Below are positions 1 through 9,334 of a DNA stretch of 64,000 nt, in pieces. The translations under genes were made by a program, and so were the position numbers. How positions within the stretch are numbered: the stretch's first letter is position 1; the number at the start of each line of letters is the position of its first letter. Under the pieces are notes generated by a model, which saw nothing but the letters and a program-made list of their open reading frames with translations, searched no databases and was not told the origin of the DNA. Source of the stretch: Pseudoduganella lutea (GTDB lineage Bacteria > Pseudomonadota > Gammaproteobacteria > Burkholderiales > Burkholderiaceae_D); the NCBI RefSeq assembly GCF_004209755.1, contig NZ_CP035913.1, forward strand, positions 496,001 to 560,000. Direction: 5' to 3'.

Positions 1-1926
1 GCAACAGCGGTTGCGCCCCGCCGACTTGGCCAGGTACAACGCCCCGTCGGCCAGTTCCAGCGCCTGCTGCCAGCCGCACTGCGCCTCGTCCAGGCCGGCA
101 AACGGCAGGTCGATCATGCCGGCGCTGACCGTGACCCGCAGCAGCGTGCCGCCCGCGTCGACCGGGGTGCCGGCGATCGCATCGAGGATGCGCCGGGCCA
201 GGGCGGCGGCCTGCGCGGCATCGCAGCCGGCCGAGTGGATGACGAACTCCTCGCCGCCCCAGCGCAGCACGGTGTCGCTGTCGCGCACCACCGCCTGCAG
301 GCGTTTCGCCACCTCGACCAGCACGGCATCGCCCGCGCCATGGCCGTGGGTGTCGTTGACCTGCTTGAAATGGTCGAGGTCCAGCACCACCAGGACGTCG
401 CCGGCGCCCCGTGCCTGGCCGCGCCGCTCATGTGCGACACCGCCGGCACGCGCCTGCATCCTGTCGACGAACGAACGGCGGTTGTACAGCCCGGTGAGCG
501 GATCGCGCTCCGCATGCTCCGCCAGGCGCCCGTTCAGTTCCCGCAAGCGGGCATTGGACTTGCCGGCGCGACGGTACATCAGGCCGATGAAACCACCGAT
601 CACCAGCATCAGCACCACCGCCAGGCCCAGCACCACGCGCTGCAGCTCGCGGTTGCGGATGACCGCATCCTTGAGCCGGTTCTGCTCCTGCAGCAATTCG
701 ATGCGCCGCTGGTTCTCCGTCCGTTCGAAGCGCTCCTGCAGCGCCGCGACAGCCTTGCTGCGCTGCTCCGTGAATTGCTTGCGCTCGAGCTCCTGCTGTT
801 CGCGCAGCACCCCGACCAGTTCCTTCAGCGCACCCTGGCGCTGCAGCATGCGGCCCTTCTCGTCCAGCATGCTGACGAGTGCCTGCTTGTTGCCCTGCCT
901 GCGGAAATGCGCGATGACCTGGTCGATGTAGCCGAGGGCTTCCGCCAGCCTGCTCTGGCCGCCCAGCGCAAAACCGAGATTGGCGCGCGCCGTGATCGCC
1001 GTGCCGTTGTCGGCCGACGCCTCGGCCACCCGCAGGGCAGCGCGGGAAAGGCGCTCGGCATCGGCGAACCGTTCGCGCCGCAGTGCCAGGTCGGCCCAGT
1101 CGGCCAGCACCCGCCCTTCCAGCACGGACATCGCGCCGTCGCGGCTGATGCGCAGGGCGCGGGCGAAATCCTGTTCCGCCTCGGCCGGGCGTCCAAGATC
1201 GATCAGCGACAATGCGCGCGCCAGGTGCAGCAGGGACCGCGTCCGCGCGCGCAGCCTGCCATCGTCCGCCTGGAAGGCTTCCGTCACCACGCGATACGCG
1301 CCGGCATGGTCCAGCAAGCCGGTATAGGTGTAGGCGATGTTCATCAGCGCCTCGACCCGCGACGCGGCCGGGTGTCCGGTCCGGTCGCTGAGCGCGGCCC
1401 CGGCCTGGAACCGCTCGATGGCGTGTTCGTACTCCGCCTTGAGCAAATGCGCCCGCCCGTAGGCCATGTCGATGCTGAACGCCAGGTCGGGTGCGCCAGG
1501 CAGGTCGCCCCCGCCGGCGACGCGATCCAGCGCTTCGCGGGCGGCATCGGGCCGATAGCTGCGCAGGTGCTCGTCGATGTCGGGCAGCTGCGCCCAGGCC
1601 AGGCTGACCGGGTCGCGCTCCCGCAGGCCCAGCTCGCGCAGCTGCATGCTGACCCGTCCCGCAGCGGCGTTGTCACCCAGGTCGACATACGCCTGCCGAA
1701 GGCGCAGCAACAGCGCGCGCCGCACCGGCAAGGCCCGTGCTCCGGGTTCCGCGGCGAAGTGCTCGAGAACGGCGATGGCTTCGCGCGGACGGGTCTGTGC
1801 AAGTGAATCGGCCGCCGTCAATGGCGCAGGCAGTTCGGCGCCGCTGGCCATGGCCGTGATGCCCATGCCGATGAGCACCAACGTAACGCCGATCAATACC
1901 ATTCTCCGAGCCGTTCCCACGATCAT
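1..1926 (-). CDS. TPR-repeat, membrane-anchored diguanylate cyclase (GGDEF), C-terminus cut by window edge
   Basis: Probable c-di-GMP synthase at the inner membrane. The ATG at 1926 opens a hydrophobic signal or anchor (about residues 8-28). A long helical, TPR-like region follows (about 35-390), then one transmembrane helix (about 427-450), a short coiled coil and a GGDEF domain. The active-site motif is GGEEF at residues 557-561 (nt 244-258), preceded by the conserved DLDHFKQVND stretch, so the cyclase is expected to be active. No stop codon occurs before base 1, so about the last 20-40 residues are missing. The alternative ATG at 1933 meets a stop after three codons. The periplasmic TPR array suggests a peptide or protein input, but no ligand can be named. 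A second GGDEF protein of very similar C-terminus lies at the right end of the window. Confidence 0.85.
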   Translation of the reverse strand, partial: MIVGTARRMVLIGVTLVLIGMGITAMASGAELPAPLTAADSLAQTRPREAIAVLEHFAAEPGARALPVRRALLLRLRQAYVDLGDNAAAGRVSMQLRELGLRERDPVSLAWAQLPDIDEHLRSYRPDAAREALDRVAGGGDLPGAPDLAFSIDMAYGRAHLLKAEYEHAIERFQAGAALSDRTGHPAASRVEALMNIAYTYTGLLDHAGAYRVVTEAFQADDGRLRARTRSLLHLARALSLIDLGRPAEAEQDFARALRISRDGAMSVLEGRVLADWADLALRRERFADAERLSRAALRVAEASADNGTAITARANLGFALGGQSRLAEALGYIDQVIAHFRRQGNKQALVSMLDEKGRMLQRQGALKELVGVLREQQELERKQFTEQRSKAVAALQERFERTENQRRIELLQEQNRLKDAVIRNRELQRVVLGLAVVLMLVIGGFIGLMYRRAGKSNARLRELNGRLAEHAERDPLTGLYNRRSFVDRMQARAGGVAHERRGQARGAGDVLVVLDLDHFKQVNDTHGHGAGDAVLVEVAKRLQAVVRDSDTVLRWGGEEFVIHSAGCDAAQAAALARRILDAIAGTPVDAGGTLLRVTVSAGMIDLPFAGLDEAQCGWQQALELADGALYLAKSAGRNRCC

Positions 1927-2088
1927 GCTGTCATCGCCAACGAAAGTGGCCACGCTGCGCGGCCGGATCGGAAATGATACTGCTATCCAACACCAGCTAA
2001 TCAAAGGGAAGAAAAAAAACGCGCCCTCGCACCACATTGCGCGGTGCGGCCGTCTCTTTTCCGAACGCGATCTGCGGATGCGGCGCGG

Positions 2089-3465
2089 TCAGTCGGCGGT
2101 CACCAGCCCGGCCTTCCAGGCCGGCTGGCCCGGTGCGAAGGCGCCGAAGTAGCCTGCGGCGGCCCGCGGCGCCGGCAGGCGGGGCCGGTAGTCTTCCGCC
2201 TGCTCGTCGACGAATTGCACCGGCGCGGCCACCTCGGTCGGTGCCAGCGGCCCGCCCAGCATGGTGGGCACGTCGCCGTTCGGCGTGGTGTACAGGTTGT
2301 TGGCGCGCTTTTCGGGCACGATGCCCAGCGGATGGGCCGCGCTCTTGTACAGCCGCTGCCGGCCATCGAGCACGAACAGGTTGTTGGCCACCTCGAAGCC
2401 ATCGATTCCCTTGTCGTTGAAGCTCCAGAACACCGTGCCGAGCGGGAAGAAGTCGCTTTCGGGGAAGTTCGGCAGCGACAGGCGCACGATCGTGTTGTTC
2501 AGGATGCGCACGTTGCGCACATTGGTACCGCCGACGAACTTGTCCACGTCGACCGACAGGTTGTGCTCGATGAGCACGTTCTGCGAGCGCCCGGCGATCT
2601 CGAGGAAGCCGCCCTTCACGTCGAACGAGACGTTGTGGTGCACGTGGATATCGTGGGCGTCATATTCGGGGTCCTCGCCGTCCAGCTCCACGGCCGCGCC
2701 GTCATTGACATAGATGCCGCCGTAGAAGCCGATGTTCTGCATGCGGTTGTAGGCCACCTCGTTGTGCGGGCCGACGATCGATACCGCGATCGCGCCCCAC
2801 TGCTCGGTGATCTTGCCGCTGTCGCGGAACAGGTTGTTCACCACGCGGGAATGGGCGCCGCGCACGCGCACGCCGACCGGGGTATTGACGAACTCGTTGT
2901 TGCGCACGGTGACGCGCTGCGCGCCGCGGTCCACGAACAGCGCCGCCAGCTGCGTCACGCCGCGGTGCTGCGCGCTCTCCTTCCAGGGCACCGGCGGATT
3001 GTCCGGCGGCGGGGTCGGCGTGTCGTGCAGGTACAGGTTCTCGACCACGACATGGCTGCCGAAGACCTCGATGACACGACCCATCGACCAGGCGTGGAAG
3101 GGGTTCGACAGGCGCGGCGCCCGCCCCTTGCCGTAGCTGGAGACCACGATCGGCTGGCGTTCGGTGCCCGACTGCGCTACCCGCAGCGCACCGGCCCACG
3201 AACGCCCGCGCGCGAAGTACAGGCCTTCGCCCGGCTTGAGCACGGCGCGGTTGGCGCGCTCGATGCTCTTCCATGGCCGCTCGCGGGTGCCCGGGTTGTC
3301 ATCCGAGCCGGCGGCCGAGTCGAGGTAGTAGCCGGCGGCAGTGCCCGTGGCACCGGGCGCGGCACAGGCAGCGGCGGCGGCCAGGCACAGGCCGGCCACC
3401 AGCACCTGAAGAAAACGCGGCAAGCGGGATGGTGAAACGCGGGGAAAATCGTAAGACAACATCAT
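2089..3465 (-). CDS. Exported right-handed parallel beta-helix protein (polysaccharide lyase-like)
   Basis: About 458 residues. An N-terminal signal (residues about 12-35) ends in an Ala-rich stretch with a Cys, compatible with a lipoprotein or ordinary signal peptide. The mature part opens with YYLDSAAGSDDNPGT, the usual entry to pectate-lyase-like beta-helix proteins, and continues with Asn-rich coils (NNEF, NNLF, HHNVSF, EHNLS, NNTIV) typical of the stacked helix. The exact lyase or hydrolase family cannot be fixed from motifs. The start at 3465 is preceded by AAAGGA and overlaps the stop of the upstream gene (stop 3462-3464), so the two are translationally coupled. A further in-frame ATG follows at 3462. 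Likely role: cleavage or binding of a plant polysaccharide in the periplasm or outside the cell. Confidence 0.8.
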   Translation of the reverse strand: MMLSYDFPRVSPSRLPRFLQVLVAGLCLAAAAACAAPGATGTAAGYYLDSAAGSDDNPGTRERPWKSIERANRAVLKPGEGLYFARGRSWAGALRVAQSGTERQPIVVSSYGKGRAPRLSNPFHAWSMGRVIEVFGSHVVVENLYLHDTPTPPPDNPPVPWKESAQHRGVTQLAALFVDRGAQRVTVRNNEFVNTPVGVRVRGAHSRVVNNLFRDSGKITEQWGAIAVSIVGPHNEVAYNRMQNIGFYGGIYVNDGAAVELDGEDPEYDAHDIHVHHNVSFDVKGGFLEIAGRSQNVLIEHNLSVDVDKFVGGTNVRNVRILNNTIVRLSLPNFPESDFFPLGTVFWSFNDKGIDGFEVANNLFVLDGRQRLYKSAAHPLGIVPEKRANNLYTTPNGDVPTMLGGPLAPTEVAAPVQFVDEQAEDYRPRLPAPRAAAGYFGAFAPGQPAWKAGLVTAD

Positions 3466-5690
3466 TGCTGGACATCCTTTACACAGCGAAAACCGGTGAA
3501 CGCATTGCGGTCCAGGCTGGGCGCCATCAGCAGGAACTTGCCGTGCTGGTCGAGCCGCTGGGCCTGCGGGAAATACCAGTGCGATCCCTGGGGGCGATAG
3601 AGGCTGCCGCCGCGCAGCACGGCCGCGCGGGTGTGCTCGTCGCTGAATTCGTCGGTCCACTGCCAGACATTACCGACCAGGTCCATTACGCCGAACGGAC
3701 TGGCGCCGCCCGGGTGGGCATCGACCGGCGCGGGCGGGCCCGGGTCGCGGCCGGTCTCGGGCTTCGGCACGCGGCCGGCGTCCCATTCGTTGCCCCACGG
3801 GTAGAGGCGGCCGTCGGTGCCCTGCGCGGCATACTGCCATTCCCACGACGTGGGCAGGCGCTTGCCGGCCCAGCGCGCATAGGCGCGAGCGTCGTCCAGC
3901 GAAATCCATACCACCGGCCGGTTCGCCAGTTCAGGCGCGAAGCGGCCATCCTGCCAGTGACGCAGGTAGTTCTGGCGGTCGCGCGGCAGGTAGCCCGAGG
4001 CGTCGACGAAGCGCTGGTACTGCGCATTGGTGACCGGGTAGGTGTCGATGTGGAACGACGGCACCTGCAGCGTCTTGCGGTGGAAGCGGCGCGGCTGATC
4101 TTCCCACGGATACTGCACGTCCACCCCGGCCTGGTTGATGCCCTCGACCGCGATGCCGGTGACCCGGAAGTCGAACAGGCCGGCCGGGATGGTGCGCATG
4201 CCTTCGGGCGCCGGTTTGCTGCGCGGGCTGGCCCCCTGCTCCACCATCCGTTGCGGCAGCGGTTTCCAGGTCCTGTCGTAGGACGCCAGCGGCCGCGCGC
4301 TCATCGGGCGCATCGTCGCCAGCAGCCGGTCCAGCGCGGCATCCTTGGCGCCGGTCGCGAGGACCGCCCCGAAGCCCTTGCCCTCCAGGTCGAAAGCCAG
4401 CACGTCCTGCCCATCCGTCGTGCGGCGCGGCGCCAGTTCGACGCCGTGGTAGACGTCGAAATAGCGCATGCCAGCCACGTGCGGCACCGCGAGCTGTTCG
4501 CCGTTGACGCCGTATTCGTTGCGGTTGACGATCGTGTACAGGGTGCTGTCCGCGTGCGGCCAGCGGCTGGCCAGCACGCCATGCTGGCGCGTCAGCGTCA
4601 TCGGTTCCCATCCGCGGCTGGTCAGGTGCTGCGGGAACGCGCGCGAGATCGTGGCGATGCGCCGCAGCGCCTCGCTGTCGCGCACGGTGAAGCCGTTCCA
4701 GATCCCCCAGACGCTTTCCCACGTCTCGATGCCCACGCCGTTGAAGAACGCGAACTGCAGCATGTCGGCGCGGTCGCGCTGCCAGCGGTCGTTGACGTGC
4801 ACCATGTGGCGCGGTTCCAGCCACTTGAACTTGGCCACGTGCACGGCGGGGTTCTGGTTCGCATACGGGTAGTCGAAATAGCCCCAGCTCATCACGTTCC
4901 AGCCCAGCTGGTCTTCCTGCGGCGCGATTTCCGGTTCGAACGCCAGCGGATAGCCGATCTTCTCGGCGGCCTGCGAGAACGCCAGCGGCACGCCGGTCAT
5001 CGTGTCGCCGTTCACGCCATCGGCGCCCAGCTCCTTCATCAGGGCGGCCACCGCGTCCGGCAACGGCCGGCCGGGGTCGCGCGTGCCGGTATCCCAGGGC
5101 ATCACCGGAAACAGCACGCGCACGCCGTGCGCCTTGAATTCGGCCACCATGCGCTTCACGCCCTCCTTCCCGCCGGGCAGGTGCTCGATCATGTCGAGCT
5201 GGTTGCGGTTGTCGATGCCGATATTCGGGTAGATCGGCCAGACCAGCACGGAATCGATGCCGCCATAGCGGGCCACCAGGTCGTCGAGATAGCGGTCGAC
5301 CGTGTAGCGGCCGGCTACCGGATCGTAGAAATAGCGGTCGTGCACCATCATCTGCGGCTGCACGAAACTTCTGCGCGCCCAGGCCAGGGCAGGTTCGCGG
5401 TAGCGTGCATCGTCGTACCGAAGTTCGGCCAGGCGCGCAGTGCGCCACTCGGCCAGCCTGGCGCGCCAGTCGGCCAGCTGCGCGTCGGTGCAGCCGAACG
5501 CGTCGCCCGGCTTCTGCGACCATTGCAGCGCCAGGCAATCCGGGCCGGTGATCAGCTGCTTTGTGTTGAACTTGCCGGCGAAAGCCGGGACCGGCGATGG
5601 CGGGGCGGCATGGGCCGGCACCGCGGCGTGCGCCAGGTAAAGCGCGGCCAGGACCAGGGCAAGGCGGCGCGGGGACAAGGAAAATCGCAT
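3462..5690 (-). CDS. Exported fusion: putative TIM-barrel glycosidase plus C-terminal formylglycine-generating-enzyme-like domain
   Basis: 742 residues with a clear Sec signal peptide (about 1-28, cleavage near AHA). Residues about 120-450 look like a glycoside-hydrolase TIM barrel, with DSVLVWPIYPNIGIDNRNQ and a GADGVNGDTM segment. Residues about 495-740 form a sulfatase-modifying-factor (FGE-sulfatase) fold: NAQYQRFV, LPTSWEWQYAA, YPWGNEWD, DLVGNVWQWT, LRGGSLYRPQ. The Cys pair that true formylglycine-generating enzymes carry just after GGS is absent, so this domain is probably a carbohydrate- or substrate-binding relative and not an oxidase. It overlaps the downstream beta-helix gene by a few bases. 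Its specific substrate is unknown. Confidence 0.75.
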   Translation of the reverse strand: MRFSLSPRRLALVLAALYLAHAAVPAHAAPPSPVPAFAGKFNTKQLITGPDCLALQWSQKPGDAFGCTDAQLADWRARLAEWRTARLAELRYDDARYREPALAWARRSFVQPQMMVHDRYFYDPVAGRYTVDRYLDDLVARYGGIDSVLVWPIYPNIGIDNRNQLDMIEHLPGGKEGVKRMVAEFKAHGVRVLFPVMPWDTGTRDPGRPLPDAVAALMKELGADGVNGDTMTGVPLAFSQAAEKIGYPLAFEPEIAPQEDQLGWNVMSWGYFDYPYANQNPAVHVAKFKWLEPRHMVHVNDRWQRDRADMLQFAFFNGVGIETWESVWGIWNGFTVRDSEALRRIATISRAFPQHLTSRGWEPMTLTRQHGVLASRWPHADSTLYTIVNRNEYGVNGEQLAVPHVAGMRYFDVYHGVELAPRRTTDGQDVLAFDLEGKGFGAVLATGAKDAALDRLLATMRPMSARPLASYDRTWKPLPQRMVEQGASPRSKPAPEGMRTIPAGLFDFRVTGIAVEGINQAGVDVQYPWEDQPRRFHRKTLQVPSFHIDTYPVTNAQYQRFVDASGYLPRDRQNYLRHWQDGRFAPELANRPVVWISLDDARAYARWAGKRLPTSWEWQYAAQGTDGRLYPWGNEWDAGRVPKPETGRDPGPPAPVDAHPGGASPFGVMDLVGNVWQWTDEFSDEHTRAAVLRGGSLYRPQGSHWYFPQAQRLDQHGKFLLMAPSLDRNAFTGFRCVKDVQQ

Positions 5691-5815
5691 GGAGACTCGA
5701 TCGTTTCAGTAATGTGACCGGCCCAGTATCGGCACGCCGCCCCAGGCTGGCAATGATGGAAATTGCTAACGGCTTTGCCTTTTTTGCCCGATCAAGGGAA
5801 CCAGCCCCTGCGGCG

Positions 5816-6727
5816 TCAGAGCAGGCCGAAAACAACATGGAGCGGCGGCGGCGCCGCCCCTGCCGTGCAGCATGCCGCCGCTCCGGTGGCGACCGCGAAG
5901 CGCAGGTGCCCCAGCGGTCCCGGTTCGTCGCGGTACAGCATGCTGTAGACGAGACCGGCGATGCACGCATCCCCCGCGCCGACCGTATCGACGACCGTCA
6001 CGGGCGGCACGCCGGTACACCACTCTTCCGCCCCCACATGCAGCGAGGCGCCCTGCGCGCCGCGTGTGTACAGCACGGTGGCCTGGGGATTCCAGCTGCG
6101 CAGCGTCGCCAGTGCGGCGTCCAGGTCGCTGGTGCGGAACAGTCCGGCCAGGTCTTCGTCGGAGACCTTGATGACGTCCGCCACGGCGGCCATGCGCCGC
6201 AGCGTGGCGTCGTACGCGGGCGTCATCACCTTGCGGTAGTTCGGGTCGTAGCTGATCCGCACGCCGCGGCTGCGCAGGGATTCCGCCAGCGCGACCAGGC
6301 GTGCCGCCAGCGGCTGGCGCGCCAGGCTGATGCCGCCGAAGTGGACCCAGCGCACCGCGTCCATCCACCCCGGCGGCATGGCCTGGGCATCGAAGCCCAG
6401 GTCGGCGCTGTCGCCGCCGACAAAGAAATAGTCCGGCGGATGCGTCTGGTGCACCACCGCGAGCAAGGGATCGCGGTCGTTACGCTGGATGAAGCGCAGG
6501 TCCAGGCCGGCCTGCTCGCTGGCCTGCCACAGCGCACGGCCGAAGATATCGCGGCTGATGGCGCCTGCGAACGCGGCAGGCGCACCAAGGGTGGCCATGA
6601 CGCGCGCCACGTTCCAGGTCGAGCCGCCGGTGACGGCGTGCCAGCGCGTGCCGGCGGCGTTGTCGACGATCAGGTCGGTCAGCGCCTCGCCGACCGCGAC
6701 GAATGCGGGGTAATTCGATGCCGGCAT
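5816..6727 (-). CDS. PfkB-family carbohydrate kinase (fructokinase-like)
   Basis: 303 residues, the usual length for ribokinase/PfkB kinases. The N-terminal GGSTWNVA segment and the C-terminal signature DTVGAGDA (residues 247-254, with the catalytic Asp) are both intact, so ATP-dependent phosphorylation of a sugar hydroxyl is expected. It starts 3 bp after the stop of the AGE-family epimerase gene, in an operon with a sugar porter. The most economical reading is fructokinase acting after mannose-to-fructose isomerisation. 2-keto-3-deoxy-sugar kinase activity cannot be excluded from sequence. Confidence 0.85.
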   Translation of the reverse strand: MPASNYPAFVAVGEALTDLIVDNAAGTRWHAVTGGSTWNVARVMATLGAPAAFAGAISRDIFGRALWQASEQAGLDLRFIQRNDRDPLLAVVHQTHPPDYFFVGGDSADLGFDAQAMPPGWMDAVRWVHFGGISLARQPLAARLVALAESLRSRGVRISYDPNYRKVMTPAYDATLRRMAAVADVIKVSDEDLAGLFRTSDLDAALATLRSWNPQATVLYTRGAQGASLHVGAEEWCTGVPPVTVVDTVGAGDACIAGLVYSMLYRDEPGPLGHLRFAVATGAAACCTAGAAPPPLHVVFGLL

Positions 6728-6730
6728 GGC

Positions 6731-7966
6731 TTACTCCTCGAGCACGTTGAGCACGTTGAGCCCGTTGAGCACGTTAAGCACTTCGTAGCAGGCGCCCATC
6801 GTGTGGTAGTCGGTCTTGCCGGCCGGGCTCTTCTCATCCGTCAGTTTTTCGTTGGCGGGGCCCAGGATGCGGTACCACGCGCCGTGCCGGTGGTCGACGA
6901 AATGCTCCCAGCTGTAGCGCCACAGGCGCTCGTACCAGTCCCAATAGCGCGCTTCGCCCGTGCGCGCACCCAGCAGCGCGGCCGCCGCCAGCGATTCGGC
7001 CTGCACCCAGAAGTACTTGTCGCCATCGCACACCGTGCCGTCCGGCGCGAAGCCATAGGCCAGCCCACCATGGCGTTCGTCCCAGGCATGCCGCATGGCG
7101 GCATCGAACAGCGATACGGCGCGCGGCAACAGCCACGCGGTGTCGCCCCCCAGCGCCACGGGGTGCCGTTCAAGGATCAGCAGCAGCTTGGCCCACTCGG
7201 TGAGGTGGCCCGGCTGGAAGCCCCAGGGGCGGAAGATATTGGTCTTGGCATCGCGGTTGTAGTCGGGGTCCACCGACCAGTCCTCGCGATAGTGTTCCCA
7301 CACCAGGCCATCGGACTGGGCCGCCTGGCGCACGGTGATGCTGCGGGCCAGCATGGCCGCGCGCCGCACGTAGGCCGGTTCGCCGCTCGCCTCGTACGCG
7401 GCGATCAGCGCCTCGCACGCATGCATGTTGGCGTTCTGGCCCCGGTACGGCGACCGTTGCGACCAGTCGGCACTGGCCTCGTCGGCGTACAGGCCGTGTT
7501 CCGGCTCCCAGAAATGGCGTTCCATCAGGAAGAACGTTTCCGAGATCCAGTCGCGCGCTTCTTCCACGCCGGCATGCAGCGCATGGGCGTAGGCCAGCAG
7601 CACGAACGCCAGCCCGTAGCAATGGTTGGTCGCATCGATCACTTCCCTGCGACTGCCGCGCCAGTCGAGCTGCCAGGCATAGCCGCCGGTGCGCGGATCG
7701 CGGTGCGCGCAGCGCAGGAAAGCCAGGCCGGCACGCATGCGCGCCGCATCGGCGGGGTCGCCGAACTGGCGGAACGCCATGGCGAAATTGAACACGAAGC
7801 GGGTGCTGCTCACCAGGTGGCGCGTATGACGGTCGTAGACGGTGCCGTCGTCGCGGTAGAAGTGATAAAAGCCGCCATCCGGATCGCTGCACCGCGGCGC
7901 GTAGAACGCCAGCGTGTGGCGGATATGGCCGAGCAGGAACTCGCGGGACCGGAAGTTCGGCGTCAT
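6731..7966 (-). CDS. AGE-family N-acylglucosamine 2-epimerase / mannose isomerase
   Basis: 411 residues, matching the (alpha/alpha)6-barrel AGE family (about 390-420). Visible family segments include GGFYHFYRDDGTVYD, THLVSSTRFVFNFA-like, DATNHCYGLAFVLLAYA, NANMHACEALIAAYE, WGFQPGHLTEWAKLLL and TDYHTMGACYEVL, which hold the His residues used for proton transfer. Placed between a hexose porter and a PfkB kinase, a mannose/fructose isomerase role is more likely than N-acylglucosamine epimerisation. ATG 7966 overlaps the porter stop (ATGA). The C-terminus is unusual: a run of Val-Leu-Asn repeats encoded by a 9-bp tandem repeat. Confidence 0.85.
   Translation of the reverse strand: MTPNFRSREFLLGHIRHTLAFYAPRCSDPDGGFYHFYRDDGTVYDRHTRHLVSSTRFVFNFAMAFRQFGDPADAARMRAGLAFLRCAHRDPRTGGYAWQLDWRGSRREVIDATNHCYGLAFVLLAYAHALHAGVEEARDWISETFFLMERHFWEPEHGLYADEASADWSQRSPYRGQNANMHACEALIAAYEASGEPAYVRRAAMLARSITVRQAAQSDGLVWEHYREDWSVDPDYNRDAKTNIFRPWGFQPGHLTEWAKLLLILERHPVALGGDTAWLLPRAVSLFDAAMRHAWDERHGGLAYGFAPDGTVCDGDKYFWVQAESLAAAALLGARTGEARYWDWYERLWRYSWEHFVDHRHGAWYRILGPANEKLTDEKSPAGKTDYHTMGACYEVLNVLNGLNVLNVLEE
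6741..6776. repeat. 9-bp tandem repeat, about 4 copies, inside the AGE epimerase C-terminus
   Basis: Units agcacgttg, agcacgttg, agcccgttg and agcacgtta follow one another and are read on the minus strand as repeated Val-Leu-Asn tripeptides just before the stop. Being a multiple of 3, copy changes would alter the tail length without shifting the frame. Confidence 0.8.
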
Positions 7967-9252
7967 GCGGGCGTTCCTTCGCGATGCAGGTTGGCATAGC
8001 GGATGCCGTAGTACAGGATGAACAGGTAGCAGGCGGCCGGTACCGCGAACGACAGGTGCAGCCCCGCGTGGTCGGCGACCAGGCCCTGGCCGAACGGTAC
8101 CAGCGCGCCGCCCACGATCGCCACGCACAGGATGCCGGACGCCTGGCCGGTGGCGCTGCCCAGGCGATGCAGCGCCATGCTGAAGATGGTCGGGAACATG
8201 ATGGAATTGAACAGGCCCACGGCGATCACCGCCCACATGGCCACGCTGCCCTGGCCGAACATGGCCGCCGCCAGCAGCAGCACCGTGCAGGCGGCATTGC
8301 CGGCCAGCGTGCGGCCGGGGCTCAGGTGGCGCATCGCGGCCGCGCCGACGAAGCGGCCGATCATGGCGCCGCCCCAGTAGTAGCTGACGTAGTAGGCCGC
8401 GTCGGCATGGCTCAGGCCTGCCACGCTCCGCTCGCCGAGGAAATTGATCAGGAAACTGCCGATGCTGACCTCGGCGCCGACATACAGGAAGATGCCGATC
8501 GCGCCCAGCAGCAGATGCCGGTGGCGCAGCACCGCCAGCATGCCGCCGCTGGCCTGCGCGCCCTGGGCGATGCGCGGCAGGCGGGCCATCTTGAACAGGA
8601 TGCCCAGCAACAGCAGCGCGGCGGCCAGCGCCAGGTAGGGCCCCTGCACCAGCGCGGCTTCCTGCGAGCGATAGGCGGCCTGCTCCACCGCCGGCAGAGC
8701 GGCGATCTGGTCCGCGGACAGCACCGCGCCGGACAGGATCAGCATGCCGCCCACGGCCGGCGCCAGCGTGGTGCCCAGCGAATTGAAGGCCTGCGTCAGG
8801 TTCAGGCGGCTGGCCGCCGTGCGCGGGTCGCCCAGCACCGTCACGTAGGGATTGGCGGCGACCTGCAGCACCGTGATGCCGGCTGCCAGCACGAAGAAGG
8901 CGAGCAGGAACAGGCCGTAGCCGCTCACCGCGGCCGGATAGAACATGGCGCAGCCCGCGGCGGCCACGACGAGGCCCGCCACGGCGCCATTCTGGTAGCC
9001 GATGCGGCGGATCAGGGCGCCGGCCGGGATGGAGACCACGGCATAGGCGCCGAAGAAGCAGAACTGCACCAGCATGGCCTGCACGTAGCTCAGCGTGTAC
9101 AGCGCTTTCAGGTGCGGGATCAGCACATCGTTCAGCGCGGTCAGCACGCCCCACATGAAGAACAGCAGGGTGACGATCACCAGTGCGGGCGTGTTGGAGC
9201 GTGAACCGTCGTGCTCGGTCACGGCGAGGCCGGGTTGCGGAATGCTTGCCAT
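7963..9252 (-). CDS. MFS sugar:proton symporter, FucP/GluP (glucose/galactose/fucose) family
   Basis: 429 residues with 12 predicted membrane helices, close to the length of E. coli FucP (438). Diagnostic segments are FFMWGVLTALNDVLIPHLK in helix 1, AANPYVTVLG and FNSLGTTLAP, all typical of the FucP/GluP group. It should import a hexose or deoxyhexose across the inner membrane. The ATG at 9252 was chosen because the protein then begins MASIPQPG, just before helix 1; the longer reading to 9315 adds a non-conserved, basic stretch. It is first gene of the operon with the AGE epimerase and the PfkB kinase. A palindromic operator candidate lies at 9335-9369, upstream. Confidence 0.85.
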   Translation of the reverse strand: MASIPQPGLAVTEHDGSRSNTPALVIVTLLFFMWGVLTALNDVLIPHLKALYTLSYVQAMLVQFCFFGAYAVVSIPAGALIRRIGYQNGAVAGLVVAAAGCAMFYPAAVSGYGLFLLAFFVLAAGITVLQVAANPYVTVLGDPRTAASRLNLTQAFNSLGTTLAPAVGGMLILSGAVLSADQIAALPAVEQAAYRSQEAALVQGPYLALAAALLLLGILFKMARLPRIAQGAQASGGMLAVLRHRHLLLGAIGIFLYVGAEVSIGSFLINFLGERSVAGLSHADAAYYVSYYWGGAMIGRFVGAAAMRHLSPGRTLAGNAACTVLLLAAAMFGQGSVAMWAVIAVGLFNSIMFPTIFSMALHRLGSATGQASGILCVAIVGGALVPFGQGLVADHAGLHLSFAVPAACYLFILYYGIRYANLHREGTPA

Positions 9253-9334
9253 AGGAATCTCGGAAGGGTGGAAAGGAGCGCGGTGCGCACACCGCATCGG
9301 CCGCGACAGTAACATCGAACCGCCTCGATAAATA

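Noticed and set aside
235..1806. Long plus-strand open frame of 523 codons
   Set aside because: It is the antisense shadow of the TPR-GGDEF gene; the minus frame has the recognisable GGEEF domain, while this frame is His/Gln/Ala-rich with no family likeness.
3273..7999. Plus-strand open frames of about 800 codons opposite the beta-helix, fusion, kinase and epimerase genes
   Set aside because: High-GC antisense shadows; composition is His/Arg/Val-rich and the minus-strand products are clear enzymes.
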